Assembly (NCBI GenBank): GCA_048939595.1
Contig: JBHLPI010000003.1
Location: 3,877-67,876 of the forward strand
Direction: 5' to 3'
DNA from: Hermodarchaeum sp048939595
GTDB taxonomy: Archaea > Asgardarchaeota > Hermodarchaeia > Hermodarchaeales > Hermodarchaeaceae
Length of the DNA: 64,000 bases
The notes beneath the pieces were generated by a model. That model did not search any database. It had not been told where the DNA came from and saw nothing but the letters and a program-made list of their open reading frames with translations. Positions 1 through 9,444 of this stretch are shown piece by piece. The stretch's first letter is position 1. Every line of letters begins with the position of its first letter. The translations under genes were made by a program, and so were the position numbers.

Positions 1-15
1 CTTTAACTCTTTGTG

Positions 16-1848
16 TCAAAGGACAGTAACAGCTTTGGCTAGATTTCGCGGTTGGTCTGGGTTGTGTCCTCGTAAGATTGCGGCGTAGTAGGCTAGTAGT
101 TGGAGTGGTACAACATAGCTTATTGGTGAGAAGAAGAGGGAGGGGAGAGTAGGTAGTGTTATGGCATGGTCGCTTAGGGTGATGAGTTCCTGATCATCTT
201 CTGGGCATAGGGTAATGATTTGTGCGTCTCTAGCCTTCATTTCCATAATATTTCCTTCAAGGCGCCGACGAGTTGCATCATTCGGGGCAATGAACACAAT
301 GGGAAAACCGGTTTCAACAAGAGCAATGGGACCATGTTTAGATTCCCCAGCAGGATACCCTTCTGCATGAACATAGGCAATTTCTTTGATTTTCAGTGCA
401 CCTTCCATCGCTGTAGGTGTGCTTATACCTCGTCCAAGAAAGAAGAAATTTGATTTTGTGATGTACTCCTGAGCGGTTTCCTTAATCATACTTTCTTGAT
501 TTCGAATAACAGATTCTATTTGATTGGGAAATTGATTGAGTGCCGCCTTTAATTCTTGGCTTTCTTTTTTCCTTTGGGCACCAGTCATGACGCCTAAAGA
601 TATTGACAAAAGTGCGAGTGTTGCTAATTGAGTCGCAAATGTTTTTGTTGCTGCGACTCCGATTTCGGGACCTGCTTGGGTATAGAGAACAGAGTCGGAA
701 AGTCGAGTAATGGAGCTACCGACTGTGTTTGTGATTGCTAGGATTTTCGCTCCTTGTTTCTTGAGGTGTTTGACAGCATGGATTGTGTCAATCGTTTCGC
801 CTGATTGTGTGACTGCCACTACAGCAGTCTCCTCACCTAAGCTTTTTGCTGCTGTATCTGATCCTTCAGAAGCGATAACTCCGTGGATAAGCCGATTGGC
901 TATTTGCGAGAACATATACTTTGCAGCTAGCGTTGCATGGAATGATGTTCCTGCGGCGATTGTAATGATGTTCTTGTGATTGTTTAGGAGATTTGCGAAA
1001 GCTTCAAGGTCATCCTGTCGGATCCGAAGAGTATCACTAAGTGCTCGTGGTTGCTCGTGAATTTCTTTTAGCATAAAATGGGGATAACCGCCTTTTTGAG
1101 CCATGTCAATTGTCCAGTCAACGATAGTTGGCGGCCGAAGAGGAAGTTGTGTGAGTGAACCGGTTTCATCTAATCGGCTGACCATTGCGCCTTTTGTGGT
1201 TAGATGAGCGAGTTCATTATCTTCGAGAATGATGGTTTTTCGGGTCATGGGCAGGAATGCGGGAACATCTGATGCACAATAGACACCGTTTGAACCAAGC
1301 CCAACAACCAGTGGGCTTTCTTTTCTAGTACAAATTAGTTCCTTGCCATTTGAAGCTAACACAACGATTGCAAAACTTCCTTCTAAATTAGGAATTATTT
1401 GTGCAACAGCTTTGCTAAGATTCTTTGTTCGGGATAATGCATCTTCAATCAGGTGGGGGATAACTTCAGTATCAGTTTGAGAGCGAAAAAGGTGCCCGTT
1501 TGATATTAGATCTTCTCGTAATTCTTGGTAATTTTCAATAATCCCATTATGAACCACTGCAATTTGATTATTACAATCTGTGTGGGGGTGTGCGTTGACT
1601 TTGGAAGGAGCACCATGAGTCGCCCATCTAGTATGACCGATACCAATGCGGCCAGGCAAATTATCAAAATTCAGACGGTGGTGGATCTCGTCGATTTTTC
1701 CTCTATCTTTCTTAATGAATAAAGTGCCTTCAGAAACGGTGGCAATTCCACTAGAATCATAACCCCGATATTCTAGTCGTTTTAATGATTGACGCAGTAT
1801 GGAAGAGATATTCCCTTTCAAGTGAATTGCGCCAATGATTCCGCACAA
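16..1848 (-). CDS. glmS: Glutamine--fructose-6-phosphate aminotransferase (isomerizing)
   Basis: This 610-residue protein makes glucosamine-6-phosphate from fructose-6-phosphate and glutamine, the entry step to amino-sugar and UDP-GlcNAc synthesis in the cytoplasm. It begins MCGIIGA, so Cys2 is the class II glutaminase nucleophile exposed after Met removal. The glutaminase motifs GHTRWATHG and NGIIENY follow, then two SIS sugar-isomerase domains (about residues 290-420 and 460-595) with TQSGETIDT and ESKHGPI. The tail PRNLAKAVTVL matches the family terminus, usually KSVTVE. Length equals the E. coli enzyme (609). It ends close to the window edge, so its downstream neighbour is not visible. 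Identification is very safe. Confidence 0.97.
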   Translation of the reverse strand: MCGIIGAIHLKGNISSILRQSLKRLEYRGYDSSGIATVSEGTLFIKKDRGKIDEIHHRLNFDNLPGRIGIGHTRWATHGAPSKVNAHPHTDCNNQIAVVHNGIIENYQELREDLISNGHLFRSQTDTEVIPHLIEDALSRTKNLSKAVAQIIPNLEGSFAIVVLASNGKELICTRKESPLVVGLGSNGVYCASDVPAFLPMTRKTIILEDNELAHLTTKGAMVSRLDETGSLTQLPLRPPTIVDWTIDMAQKGGYPHFMLKEIHEQPRALSDTLRIRQDDLEAFANLLNNHKNIITIAAGTSFHATLAAKYMFSQIANRLIHGVIASEGSDTAAKSLGEETAVVAVTQSGETIDTIHAVKHLKKQGAKILAITNTVGSSITRLSDSVLYTQAGPEIGVAATKTFATQLATLALLSISLGVMTGAQRKKESQELKAALNQFPNQIESVIRNQESMIKETAQEYITKSNFFFLGRGISTPTAMEGALKIKEIAYVHAEGYPAGESKHGPIALVETGFPIVFIAPNDATRRRLEGNIMEMKARDAQIITLCPEDDQELITLSDHAITLPTLPSLFFSPISYVVPLQLLAYYAAILRGHNPDQPRNLAKAVTVL

Positions 1849-1908
1849 GTTGATTTGCCCCTATGAAACACTCCTTGCAGTTAGCATAAACTTTCCCGTT
1901 TAGGTATT

Positions 1909-3504
1909 TTACAGAATTTTGGTCATGTATGGACCATCATGGCGATAGCCATGACGAAGATAGTATTCTCTTGCTCCAACACCGCTAGTGCATACAATGC
2001 GTTTCCGGCCATATTTTTGTGTAAGTTCGTCTGCCGCAGCAAGGAGTTGAGTACCGACCCCACGGTGTTGCCACGCATCTTCTTGGGTTTCTCCAAGGCT
2101 AAGAGATTGACCATAGACATGTAATTCCCGCAGAAGGGCTGCGTCCTTGGATTTTATTTCAGGGCGATGAGCCATCTGACTTGGAATTCGTAGCCGTAAA
2201 TATCCAACTAATGAGTCCCGGTTTGGGTTTTCATAAGCAAGAAATATTTCGGTCCCTTTTGAAGCAGAATATTCATCAACTCGAAGTTTCAATACCTCGG
2301 TATCGATTTCATCTTGTTCTCTTAGATTTTGAGACCGCTGTTTATACCCAACCTCACGATATCTGATAGTGTGTATCATGTAGCCTTTTTCTTCAGCCCT
2401 TTGAAAAACTAGCTGAGTAAGGTTCCCGGCATTGGGACCAGCTACGATCAGCTTTTTGGGAATGTCACGTTGCATTCGTTGAATTCGAACCCAATGGGGA
2501 ATTATTGGCATGATTTCAGCGATAAGATCAATTACTTCTTCGGTCGAATAGGGCGAGTACTCACCTTTACGCCAGATTTCAAATAAATCACTACCCCGTA
2601 GTACTAGGCACGGGTATATTTTGAGTAAATCAGGTTGAAACGCCTCTTTAGAAAAAATATCTTTGAAGAGTTGTTGATCTCGTTTCTTTGATGACCCTGG
2701 CAAACCAGGCATGATATGATAACATACCTTTAGTCCAGCATCTTTAGCGAGTTGGGTTGCATTTATGACCTCTGAAACTGTGTGACCTCGGCACACTGTT
2801 TGATAGATGTCATCGTAAATGGTTTGTACACCCAATTCAACTCTGGTTGTGCCTAAGTTGAGCATCTTATTGACATGCATTTGTTTACAGTAGTCTGGCC
2901 GAGTTTCTATTGTTATTCCAACAGGACGAATTGATGCTTTTTCTGCTAAGTGTAACGCTTCATCGATATTCTTTGCCTCACAACCGTTCATTGCATCCAA
3001 ACAGCGTTTCATAAATTCCTGTTGATAGTTATCTGAAGCGGATAGAAAGGTTCCGCCCATCACAATTAATTCCACTTTGTCTGTGGTGTGGCCCATGGCT
3101 TGTAGCTGATTTAGTCGACTCGTTACTTGGAGATATGGATCGTATTGATTTTGTCTTGCTCTTAGCGTGGCAGGCTCATCACCTAAATAGGCTTTAGGAG
3201 CAGTTGGGATATTAGTGGGGCAGTAAATACACTTCCCTGGACATTCCATTGGTTCAGTCATTACCGCAACGACAACAACACCTGACAGAGTTCGGGTTGG
3301 TTTTTTTCTAAGTATGTGGCTGACTTGGGCTTTTTCTTTCTCTGTAGCAAAACTGAGAATTTCGACATCAGAAGGAAAACGGGTAAGATTGTGTTTTTTA
3401 CTTAATTTTCGTTTCAGCTTCTGTAAGTCATTCTTACTTTGGACTTTACCTGTTAAGGCGGCTTGAAGAATTTCTTGGGCTACGCGCTCCAACCTATTTT
3501 CCAC
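1909..3504 (-). CDS. elp3: Elp3 radical SAM/GNAT tRNA uridine-34 carboxymethyl synthase
   Basis: Elp3 installs the carboxymethyl side chain on wobble uridine 34 of tRNAs, using SAM and acetyl-CoA. The 531-residue protein has an N-terminal basic tRNA-binding stretch, a radical SAM core with the cluster cysteines in ECPGKCIYCP (about C88, C92, C95), and a C-terminal GNAT acetyltransferase (about 385-531) with the acetyl-CoA loop HRGVGTQLL. Archaeal Elp3 acts alone, without the rest of eukaryotic Elongator. The start is GTG. It lies downstream of the S30e gene on the same strand (65 bp gap), so the two may be cotranscribed. No anomaly seen. Confidence 0.97.
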   Translation of the reverse strand: MENRLERVAQEILQAALTGKVQSKNDLQKLKRKLSKKHNLTRFPSDVEILSFATEKEKAQVSHILRKKPTRTLSGVVVVAVMTEPMECPGKCIYCPTNIPTAPKAYLGDEPATLRARQNQYDPYLQVTSRLNQLQAMGHTTDKVELIVMGGTFLSASDNYQQEFMKRCLDAMNGCEAKNIDEALHLAEKASIRPVGITIETRPDYCKQMHVNKMLNLGTTRVELGVQTIYDDIYQTVCRGHTVSEVINATQLAKDAGLKVCYHIMPGLPGSSKKRDQQLFKDIFSKEAFQPDLLKIYPCLVLRGSDLFEIWRKGEYSPYSTEEVIDLIAEIMPIIPHWVRIQRMQRDIPKKLIVAGPNAGNLTQLVFQRAEEKGYMIHTIRYREVGYKQRSQNLREQDEIDTEVLKLRVDEYSASKGTEIFLAYENPNRDSLVGYLRLRIPSQMAHRPEIKSKDAALLRELHVYGQSLSLGETQEDAWQHRGVGTQLLAAADELTQKYGRKRIVCTSGVGAREYYLRHGYRHDGPYMTKIL

Positions 3505-3569
3505 CTGAAGTATATCGGCATATGAAACGAAAAGCGTATGAAGAAGAGCTAGATTTGGTAAATCTAAGC

Positions 3570-3743
3570 TTATCGCCGTACAGCTTTTGGCTGTCCAGCA
3601 GGGGTTTGATTCAGGATGCGTTTTGTATAGATTCTACGATTGCGCAGACGAGGAATCGGAGTAACCCGTACTTTACCTTCAACTTTCGGTGTTTGACTCC
3701 GAACTTTACCAGCTTTAGTTAGACTTCCGTGAGAACCAGGCAT
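3570..3743 (-). CDS. rps30e: Small ribosomal subunit protein S30e (eS30)
   Basis: A 57-codon gene found by reading the minus strand between elp3 and nop5. The protein starts MPGSHGSLTKAGKVRSQTPK, which matches the conserved eS30 core (HGSLARAGKVRGQTPKV in the human FAU tail), and ends in a basic stretch with RNRR and KAVRR typical of the family. eS30 sits near the decoding centre of the small subunit and occurs in eukaryotes, Asgard and TACK archaea but not in most Euryarchaeota, which agrees with the rest of the window. ATG start and TAA stop. The identification rests on motif and size; I am confident. Confidence 0.9.
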   Translation of the reverse strand: MPGSHGSLTKAGKVRSQTPKVEGKVRVTPIPRLRNRRIYTKRILNQTPAGQPKAVRR

Positions 3744-3893
3744 TTTTCTATCACTGACTCGGTGTTTGCATCTTAGGCTTTAAGGATTTCCGTTTGCCGT
3801 GAGTAGATTTGGGGATTCTGGAAGCAGTTTGGTATCAGGAATCTTTTTACAGGCGCTTGAACTGGTAGGCTAAACACAAACAGGTGAAAGAAC

Positions 3894-5132
3894 GTGGATG
3901 GGTATCTTGTCTTTGGCGTCGGTAAACTCTATTGCATTAACGATCAGCTGTCGGTCATTTCTGAACTAGATTTAGGTCAAACGCCAGAAGAAATCAGCAA
4001 TGTATACACTCGAATTCGCCATGGTACCGATGATCCTCGGCTTAGAGAATTCTTCAATACCTTGCAATCAAAGAAGGTGGAGCGCATCTTTGTTGAATCG
4101 CAAGGATTTGCTGAAGAACTTTCAAGATTATATGACGTGCGAGGGCAACTGTATGAGGACGTGCGGTTTTGGCGCCGAGTTCGGCTGGATTTTCTTAGCA
4201 AAAATATTGCTTCTACGAATGGGGAAATGCTCCATGAGATTGCCGTTGAGGTTTCACGTTTAGCAATTCGTACTGCTTCTGAACAAAGTGACCAACTAAT
4301 TATCCAAGCAATGAATTCTTTAGATGATGTCGAAAAAGCTCAAAACTTGATGGTTTCCCGACTTCGTGAATGGTTTGGTTTACACTTTCCTGAAGCAGCT
4401 CATGCGATAGAAAACGGACAATCTCTAGCTCGTATTGTAGCTGAAGGGGGAACGAGGGAGCAGATAAGCAACAAACCTGAATTAGTCCAACTTATTTCAG
4501 AATCAAGAATAAAGCCAGAATTACTAGAGCAGTCAATGGGAGCGGAGGTTTCTGAACAGGATATGATGATGATTCAGGCATTGGCGAAACAGATTCTTGG
4601 GCTAAATGATTTCAGAGAACACCTTGAAAAGTACCTTGATGACTCGATGTTAACAGTTGCTCCGAACCTACGTGGATTGATAGGTCCTGTAATTGGTGCA
4701 AGATTAATTGGACTAGCGGGAGGAATTGAAAAGCTGGCCCGTTTTCCTGCAAGCACCATTCAAGTACTTGGGGCTGAACAAGCACTGTTCCGAGCCTTGA
4801 AGACCGGCGCAAAGCCTCCAAAACATGGGGTAATTTTCCAGCACACCCTAATTCACTCAGCGCCTTGGTGGCAACGAGGGAAAATCGCGCGTATTCTTGC
4901 TGGGAAGATCGCTATTGCAGCTCGAATAGATTTGTATTCAGGCCAATATGTAGCAGACGAATTAAAACAAAATGTTCTTTCACGAGTTGCAGAAGTAAAG
5001 CGAAAATATCCTACCGCTCCAAAAAAACCTCCCTCAAAGCCACAGAGACACCACCTGAAACGGAAACGGTATGGAAAACGGACAAAACCACATGCCCCGA
5101 ACAAAAGAAGTAGCAAAACAAAGAGGAAATGA
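3894..5132 (+). CDS. nop5: Nop5 (Nop56/58-like) C/D box sRNP core protein
   Basis: Scaffold of the archaeal C/D box sRNP, linking L7Ae-bound guide RNA to fibrillarin for 2'-O-methylation of rRNA and tRNA. The 412-residue protein has an N-terminal fibrillarin-binding domain, a coiled coil (about 110-230) and the C-terminal Nop domain with NLRGLIGPVIGARLI, the signature GAEQALFRAL and HTLIHSAPWWQRGKIAR. The last 45 residues are very Lys/Arg-rich, as in eukaryotic Nop56/58 tails. The start is GTG, preceded by AGGTGA at 3882-3887. Its stop overlaps the fibrillarin start (ATGA), a classic coupled pair. Confidence 0.95.
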   Translation: MDGYLVFGVGKLYCINDQLSVISELDLGQTPEEISNVYTRIRHGTDDPRLREFFNTLQSKKVERIFVESQGFAEELSRLYDVRGQLYEDVRFWRRVRLDFLSKNIASTNGEMLHEIAVEVSRLAIRTASEQSDQLIIQAMNSLDDVEKAQNLMVSRLREWFGLHFPEAAHAIENGQSLARIVAEGGTREQISNKPELVQLISESRIKPELLEQSMGAEVSEQDMMMIQALAKQILGLNDFREHLEKYLDDSMLTVAPNLRGLIGPVIGARLIGLAGGIEKLARFPASTIQVLGAEQALFRALKTGAKPPKHGVIFQHTLIHSAPWWQRGKIARILAGKIAIAARIDLYSGQYVADELKQNVLSRVAEVKRKYPTAPKKPPSKPQRHHLKRKRYGKRTKPHAPNKRSSKTKRK

Positions 5133-5830
5133 ATATGACAACTATTAGAGAAGATGAACAGCGACCAGGTTTATTTTGGGCATTACTAGAGTCAGGAACA
5201 AGGCGTCCTGCTACTAAGAACTTGTCCCCAGGGACCACAGTGTATAACGAACAGAAGGTTTCAGTGAAAGCGAATGAATACCGTATTTGGGATCCTTATC
5301 GAAGCAAACTATCTGCCGCTATTCTTCGAGGGATGGAGGCTTATGCTTTTGCACCCAAGCTGTCTGTGCTATATCTCGGTGCATCCTCAGGAACGACGGC
5401 CAGTCATGTTTCGGATCTCATAGGCGCTGATGGCCGTGTCTATTGCATTGAATTTGCACCCCGTGTCATGCGTGATCTCGTTCAAATTTCTGCTACACGA
5501 AAGAACATGATACCGATAATGGCAGATGCAAGATATCCTGAATCATATGTGCAAATTCCCGAGTTGGTAGATATTATATACCAAGATGTTGCGCAACCCA
5601 ACCAAGCGAAAATTCTTGTTCAAAACGCTAAGCGATTTCTTCGAGCTGGTGGTACTGCTTATGTTGCCATTAAGGCCCGAAGTATTGACGTTGCTGCTAA
5701 GCCATCACGAGTATTTGAACGCGAGGAAAAGACATTAGCTCAATCTGGGTTTACTATGGTTGATCGTGTATCATTAGACCCCTTTTCAGCCGACCATATT
5801 TTTCTAAGCGCAGTTTATGGAGAACAATAG
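5129..5830 (+). CDS. flpA: Fibrillarin-like rRNA/tRNA 2'-O-methyltransferase
   Basis: Catalytic subunit of the C/D box sRNP, transferring methyl from SAM to ribose 2'-hydroxyls at guide-selected sites. The 233-residue protein carries the fibrillarin N-terminal region (RIWDPYRSKLSAAI), the Rossmann motif I VLYLGASSGTTASHV, the acidic motif YCIEFAPR, and the catalytic region with DIIYQDVAQPNQ and a lysine in VAIKARS. Length is normal for archaeal FlpA. It overlaps the end of nop5 by four bases and is followed two bases after its stop by the DUF61 gene, so nop5-flpA-DUF61-HTH-trm1 looks like one transcription unit. Confidence 0.96.
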   Translation: MNMTTIREDEQRPGLFWALLESGTRRPATKNLSPGTTVYNEQKVSVKANEYRIWDPYRSKLSAAILRGMEAYAFAPKLSVLYLGASSGTTASHVSDLIGADGRVYCIEFAPRVMRDLVQISATRKNMIPIMADARYPESYVQIPELVDIIYQDVAQPNQAKILVQNAKRFLRAGGTAYVAIKARSIDVAAKPSRVFEREEKTLAQSGFTMVDRVSLDPFSADHIFLSAVYGEQ

Positions 5831-5832
5831 GG

Positions 5833-6267
5833 ATGAAAAAATATTCGAGATTTCTCTCTGGTCTTGAGCGCGAAATAGCCCAGTTAAATGACCACATGCC
5901 TAAAACTAAGAAAGCCCTTTCTGAATTACTAAAAGAAAGTTCCCCGAGTTTCACCACTCGTGATGGGCAGCGGAGTGCTATTCGTTTAGAGGAATTAAGA
6001 AAATTAGCGGAGATCATTCCCTCTGAGTTTCATAGCCAAATTATGCTTCCCTTCATCCTTTTGAGAAGAACCTCCTTAGGTGCAGGAGCGCATACAGTTG
6101 GGGGATCTAAGCTTGAGCAGTTTGTTGTCTTACACATTCTCGGAAAAATTAACAATCCTTTCGAAGCTTGGCGTTCTGTCGAACTTCCCCGAATTATTTA
6201 TTCGCCAGAAGTGGGTCTCTTAAAGCAGAAATTGCCGACTACTTTGACAATAGGATTTGGCAAATAA
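5833..6267 (+). CDS. UPF0216 (DUF61) family protein
   Basis: A 144-residue protein of the archaeal DUF61/UPF0216 family, recognised by the run MLPFILLRRTSLGAGAHTVGG near residue 75-95, which is the family core (positively charged RR followed by a G-rich turn). Function is not established. Its location directly between fibrillarin and a transcriptional regulator in an RNA-modification operon suggests a role linked to RNA metabolism, but that is inference from neighbours only. The stop is almost in contact with the next gene. Confidence 0.8.
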   Translation: MKKYSRFLSGLEREIAQLNDHMPKTKKALSELLKESSPSFTTRDGQRSAIRLEELRKLAEIIPSEFHSQIMLPFILLRRTSLGAGAHTVGGSKLEQFVVLHILGKINNPFEAWRSVELPRIIYSPEVGLLKQKLPTTLTIGFGK

Positions 6268-6268
6268 T

Positions 6269-7228
6269 ATGCAAACGAAACAGAACTATCTGGATGATGT
6301 GCGTGAGATCCTAGATACATCAGCTCGAGTCCATGCTACTACCTTTAATCCGGAATATTGCTTTGATAGTATTATCGATGAAGGAGATGTACGGATAGCG
6401 GTCAAGGCGAGTATTACAATTGACAATGTTGAGTCACATATCAGAGAAGAATTAATGAAAATCTGTTCAATTCTTCGGTGCATCCCATTAATCGTTGGAG
6501 AACGAACAAGGAAACGACCCTTGCAAGATGGTGTAGTGCATATACGAGGTTCGATTCCAGCAATTAGCCTTGAAACTTTTCGCCGCATGTTGGAAGAGAA
6601 AATATACCCAGTCCTTCTTACCAAAAAAGGTGGAATTTACGTCATCATGAATGGCGAAAAATTAAAGAAAGCACGTGAGGCGTTGAGCCTTTCTCGGGGT
6701 GACATTGCTAATGAACTGGGACTTTCCCGACGTGCAATATACGAGTACGAGAGGGGGTCAATTAGCCCGAAAATCGATATTGCTCTTCGATTAGAGGAGC
6801 TCCTAAACGCTTCACTCATAGAGCCCCTGAACCTCTTTGAGACTATAACATCCTCAAGCGATTCTCAACGAAGTGAAGAGCTCGTTACAAAGCAAACACG
6901 CCTTACGAAGCGAACGCTAGAAATCCTGTCCCGTTTGGGCTTCAATTCGACCATTGCACATGATGCCCCATTTGACTTATTAACTTCTCTTCAAAAGCAT
7001 ATTGTGCTCAGCTATTTAGAACAGCGTCTTGAGCGACTTAATGAAGATCGGCTTGAATTTTTAGCCAAACTGGCACAGGTACTCAAGGAGGAACCTGCAA
7101 TAATCGCTTCTGACTCTCCCACTGTGGAAGCAATTAGTGGAATTCCCGTGATTTATCTTAAGGAGCTCATTTCGCTTGAGAACCCCAGTGAGTTTATCAT
7201 GCTAATTCATAACCGTCGGGGAGCTTGA
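6269..7228 (+). CDS. Archaeal XRE-type HTH transcriptional regulator (COG1395-like)
   Basis: About 319 residues. The N-terminal 120 residues form an alpha/beta region with no motif I can name; residues about 130-185 are a Cro/C1-type helix-turn-helix (EALSLSRGDIANELGLSRRA, then IYEYERG), followed by a C-terminal domain of unknown role. This architecture matches the conserved archaeal regulator family COG1395. I place the start at ATG 6269, one base after the DUF61 stop; an in-frame TTG at 6257 would overlap the upstream gene and is the alternative. Target genes are unknown. Confidence 0.75.
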   Translation: MQTKQNYLDDVREILDTSARVHATTFNPEYCFDSIIDEGDVRIAVKASITIDNVESHIREELMKICSILRCIPLIVGERTRKRPLQDGVVHIRGSIPAISLETFRRMLEEKIYPVLLTKKGGIYVIMNGEKLKKAREALSLSRGDIANELGLSRRAIYEYERGSISPKIDIALRLEELLNASLIEPLNLFETITSSSDSQRSEELVTKQTRLTKRTLEILSRLGFNSTIAHDAPFDLLTSLQKHIVLSYLEQRLERLNEDRLEFLAKLAQVLKEEPAIIASDSPTVEAISGIPVIYLKELISLENPSEFIMLIHNRRGA

Positions 7229-7229
7229 T

Positions 7230-8402
7230 TTGTTCGAGGAGCACAAGGAAGGCGCTATAACCTTTCTGCGTCCACCTTTGCAAAAGGTTCCGACGACTAG
7301 TATGGCTGTGTTTTTCAACCCAAAATCTGAGCTTAATCGTGATATCACTATGGTTGCTTTACAAGTGTTCATTTTTGAACACAGAAAAGCGAACGTTCGG
7401 GTTTGTACACCATTAGCAGGAACCGGTGTTCGCCCTATCCGAATAGCAAAAGAAGTGAACGGAATCGGGAAGATAATTGTCGGTGATTCGAATCCTCAAG
7501 CTATTAAGCTTATTCAGAAAAACAGCGAAATGAATGCCGTTGAAGACATCCTTGAGATTTACAATAAGGAAGCAAATCATCTTTTAACCGAGTATGATAC
7601 TTTTGAGAAGAAATTCGATATCATTGATATTGATCCTTTTGGGTCTCCCCGTGAATTCTTCACCTCTGCAATTAGAGCACTAAAACCTCCTGCCCTTCTT
7701 TGTCTTACTGCAACCGATATGCCAGTATTAGTAGGTATTCGTCGACGTACTTGTATCAAACGGTATGCTGCATTCCCTTTGAAAGTCGAATATGCTCATG
7801 AACTGGCTGTACGGATTCTGATAGGCTCAATCGTTCGAGAAGCGGCCTCGTTGAATATGGGATTAATTCCATTACTTTGTTTTTCAGTAGACCATTATAT
7901 TCGGGTTTATTGTTTAGCAAAAGAGGGGGACGCAAAAACGTGGAAGGCAGTTTCGCAGCTTGGGTTCATTCTTCATTGCAACCAATGTGGGCATCGATCA
8001 GCTTCAAAGGGGCTCGTTCCTATGCTGAAAACTTGTCCTCATTGTGGATCAAAAAAGGTTGAACAGGCTGGGCCCCTTTGGATTGGAAAATTGGGGGAAG
8101 AATCATTTGTAAGAAAAATATTGCACGAACTTGACAGCTTTCAGTTGGGTAAAAAACAAAAAGCTTTGACAATGTTGACAAGAATAAGAGAAGAACTGAG
8201 TGGTCCTCCCACTTATTATGACCTCCATCGTCTGGCTGATAAGTTGAATGTTCCGATTCCGCCGTTTCGCGAAGTGATTAGTAGATTACAAAAAAAGGGA
8301 CTATTTTGTGTTCGAACACATTTTTCCCCCCATGCAATCCGGACTTCAGCGAGTGAGGAAAGCCTCAGTAAGCTACTTCTATCATTTGCAGGAGAGAAAT
8401 AA
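7230..8402 (+). CDS. trm1: tRNA (guanine-26 N2/N2)-dimethyltransferase Trm1
   Basis: Methylates G26 of tRNAs to m2,2G with SAM. The 390-residue protein has the Trm1 N-terminus (AVFFNPKSELNRDITM), the SAM-binding stretch VCTPLAGTGVRPIRIAKE, the catalytic DIDPFGSP motif, and a C-terminal zinc-binding insert with CNQCGH and CPHCGS. Length is normal for archaeal Trm1 (about 380). The start used is TTG 7230, just after the stop of the regulator. Four bases separate it from the RlmE-like gene, continuing the RNA-modification operon. Confidence 0.95.
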   Translation: MFEEHKEGAITFLRPPLQKVPTTSMAVFFNPKSELNRDITMVALQVFIFEHRKANVRVCTPLAGTGVRPIRIAKEVNGIGKIIVGDSNPQAIKLIQKNSEMNAVEDILEIYNKEANHLLTEYDTFEKKFDIIDIDPFGSPREFFTSAIRALKPPALLCLTATDMPVLVGIRRRTCIKRYAAFPLKVEYAHELAVRILIGSIVREAASLNMGLIPLLCFSVDHYIRVYCLAKEGDAKTWKAVSQLGFILHCNQCGHRSASKGLVPMLKTCPHCGSKKVEQAGPLWIGKLGEESFVRKILHELDSFQLGKKQKALTMLTRIREELSGPPTYYDLHRLADKLNVPIPPFREVISRLQKKGLFCVRTHFSPHAIRTSASEESLSKLLLSFAGEK

Positions 8403-8406
8403 CGAT

Positions 8407-9030
8407 ATGAGCCGATGGAAAAGAGATGAAACTTACCGGAAACGAGCCCAAGAAATGGGTTACCGTTCTCGTGCAGGATTCAAAATTCTTGAAATGGATA
8501 ATCGATTTGAGATTTTAAAAAACGCCCATCGGGTCGTAGATTTATGTTGCGCCCCTGGGTCTTGGTTACAAGTTGTCCGTGAACGATGTGATAATCCTGA
8601 ATCGGTAATCGTTGGTGTAGATTTAACGTATGTGCGACCGATTCAGGGTGTGAGGATTATCCAAGAGTCTATTGAATCTCCGGATCTCATTCAACAGCTT
8701 CGTGATACTTTGCAAAAACCAGCTGATGTTGTACTCAGTGATTGTGCACCCAAACTTTCAGGAAGTAAATCTCTTGACCGAGAGCGCCAATTATGGCTCG
8801 CAAAACTTAGTTTTAAACTTGCTACAGAATTACTAGAGAGAAAGGGAAACTTTGTAACGAAAGTCTTTCAATCTGATGCATTTCGTGATTTCACCATCCG
8901 AGTGAAAGAGTGCTTCAAATTAGTAAAAACTTACAAGCCAAAGTCATCATTTAAACGAAGTCCTGAGATGTATTTAATTGCAAAGGGGTATCGTGGTAGC
9001 GAAAATCCTGTTAGTCAAGCCTTTCTTTAA
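8407..9030 (+). CDS. rlmE: RlmE/FtsJ-family 2'-O-methyltransferase
   Basis: A 207-residue SAM-dependent ribose methyltransferase of the RrmJ/FtsJ family. The N-terminus SRWKRDETYRKRAQ and YRSRAGFKILEMD are characteristic, followed by motif I VVDLCCAPGSWLQV, the catalytic tetrad region around SDCAPKLSG and KVFQSD, and KPKSSFKRSPEMYLIAKG at the end. Archaeal members modify 23S rRNA or tRNA; the substrate here is not decidable. ATG 8407 is chosen because GGAGAG lies about 10 bases upstream and the protein then begins exactly at the family start. The 3' end overlaps the convergent rpc34-like gene by 20 bases. Confidence 0.93.
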   Translation: MSRWKRDETYRKRAQEMGYRSRAGFKILEMDNRFEILKNAHRVVDLCCAPGSWLQVVRERCDNPESVIVGVDLTYVRPIQGVRIIQESIESPDLIQQLRDTLQKPADVVLSDCAPKLSGSKSLDRERQLWLAKLSFKLATELLERKGNFVTKVFQSDAFRDFTIRVKECFKLVKTYKPKSSFKRSPEMYLIAKGYRGSENPVSQAFL

Positions 9031-9397
9031 TCCAGGTGTTAAGCTTCTCACAGATCCAAGGACTAGTTGGCTGACCAGCACCACACTGATCAATATCTGG
9101 ACATACAAAGCATGGACATCCTTCTAGTGTATCCCATTCTGATTCTTCTTCATTCTGCCAAAATATTCGAAGGGTTGCTTTTCCATCATGACTTTCTTCA
9201 ACTTTTTTGACTTTTCCATTTTCTGTTAACAAGTCAATAATCTGAAGAAGCTTGGATTCGGACTGCTCTGTTCTTTTAACTAGCTCTGCAAGAAGAATGC
9301 CCTGCTTTCCTGCGTCCTTAAGGACCTCGATAGTACCGGATTCCATGACATCATCTAGGAAGCTGGTCCGATGAATAAAAAAGCTTTCAAACGCCAA
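9011..9397 (-). CDS. Rpc34/RPC6-like winged-helix Fe-S protein
   Basis: A 128-residue protein with an N-terminal winged-helix (about 15-65) and a C-terminal cysteine cluster CPCFVCPDIDQCGAGQPTSP followed by WIC. This layout matches the C-terminal part of eukaryotic RNA polymerase III subunit RPC34/hRPC39, whose cysteines bind a 4Fe-4S cluster, and archaeal Rpc34 orthologues known from TACK and Asgard archaea. A role in transcription is therefore likely, and the TFB gene sits 47 bp upstream on the same strand. Assignment is by motif and context; a different small Fe-S winged-helix regulator is possible. Confidence 0.75.
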   Translation of the reverse strand: MAFESFFIHRTSFLDDVMESGTIEVLKDAGKQGILLAELVKRTEQSESKLLQIIDLLTENGKVKKVEESHDGKATLRIFWQNEEESEWDTLEGCPCFVCPDIDQCGAGQPTSPWICEKLNTWIKERLD

Positions 9398-9444
9398 TGA
9401 AAAGAAAGGAAGAAGGGCGAAAGCATTCGCCCTATAAATACCCG

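Noticed and set aside
3522..3722. Plus-strand 66-codon frame upstream of nop5
   Set aside because: It is the antisense shadow of the eS30 gene.
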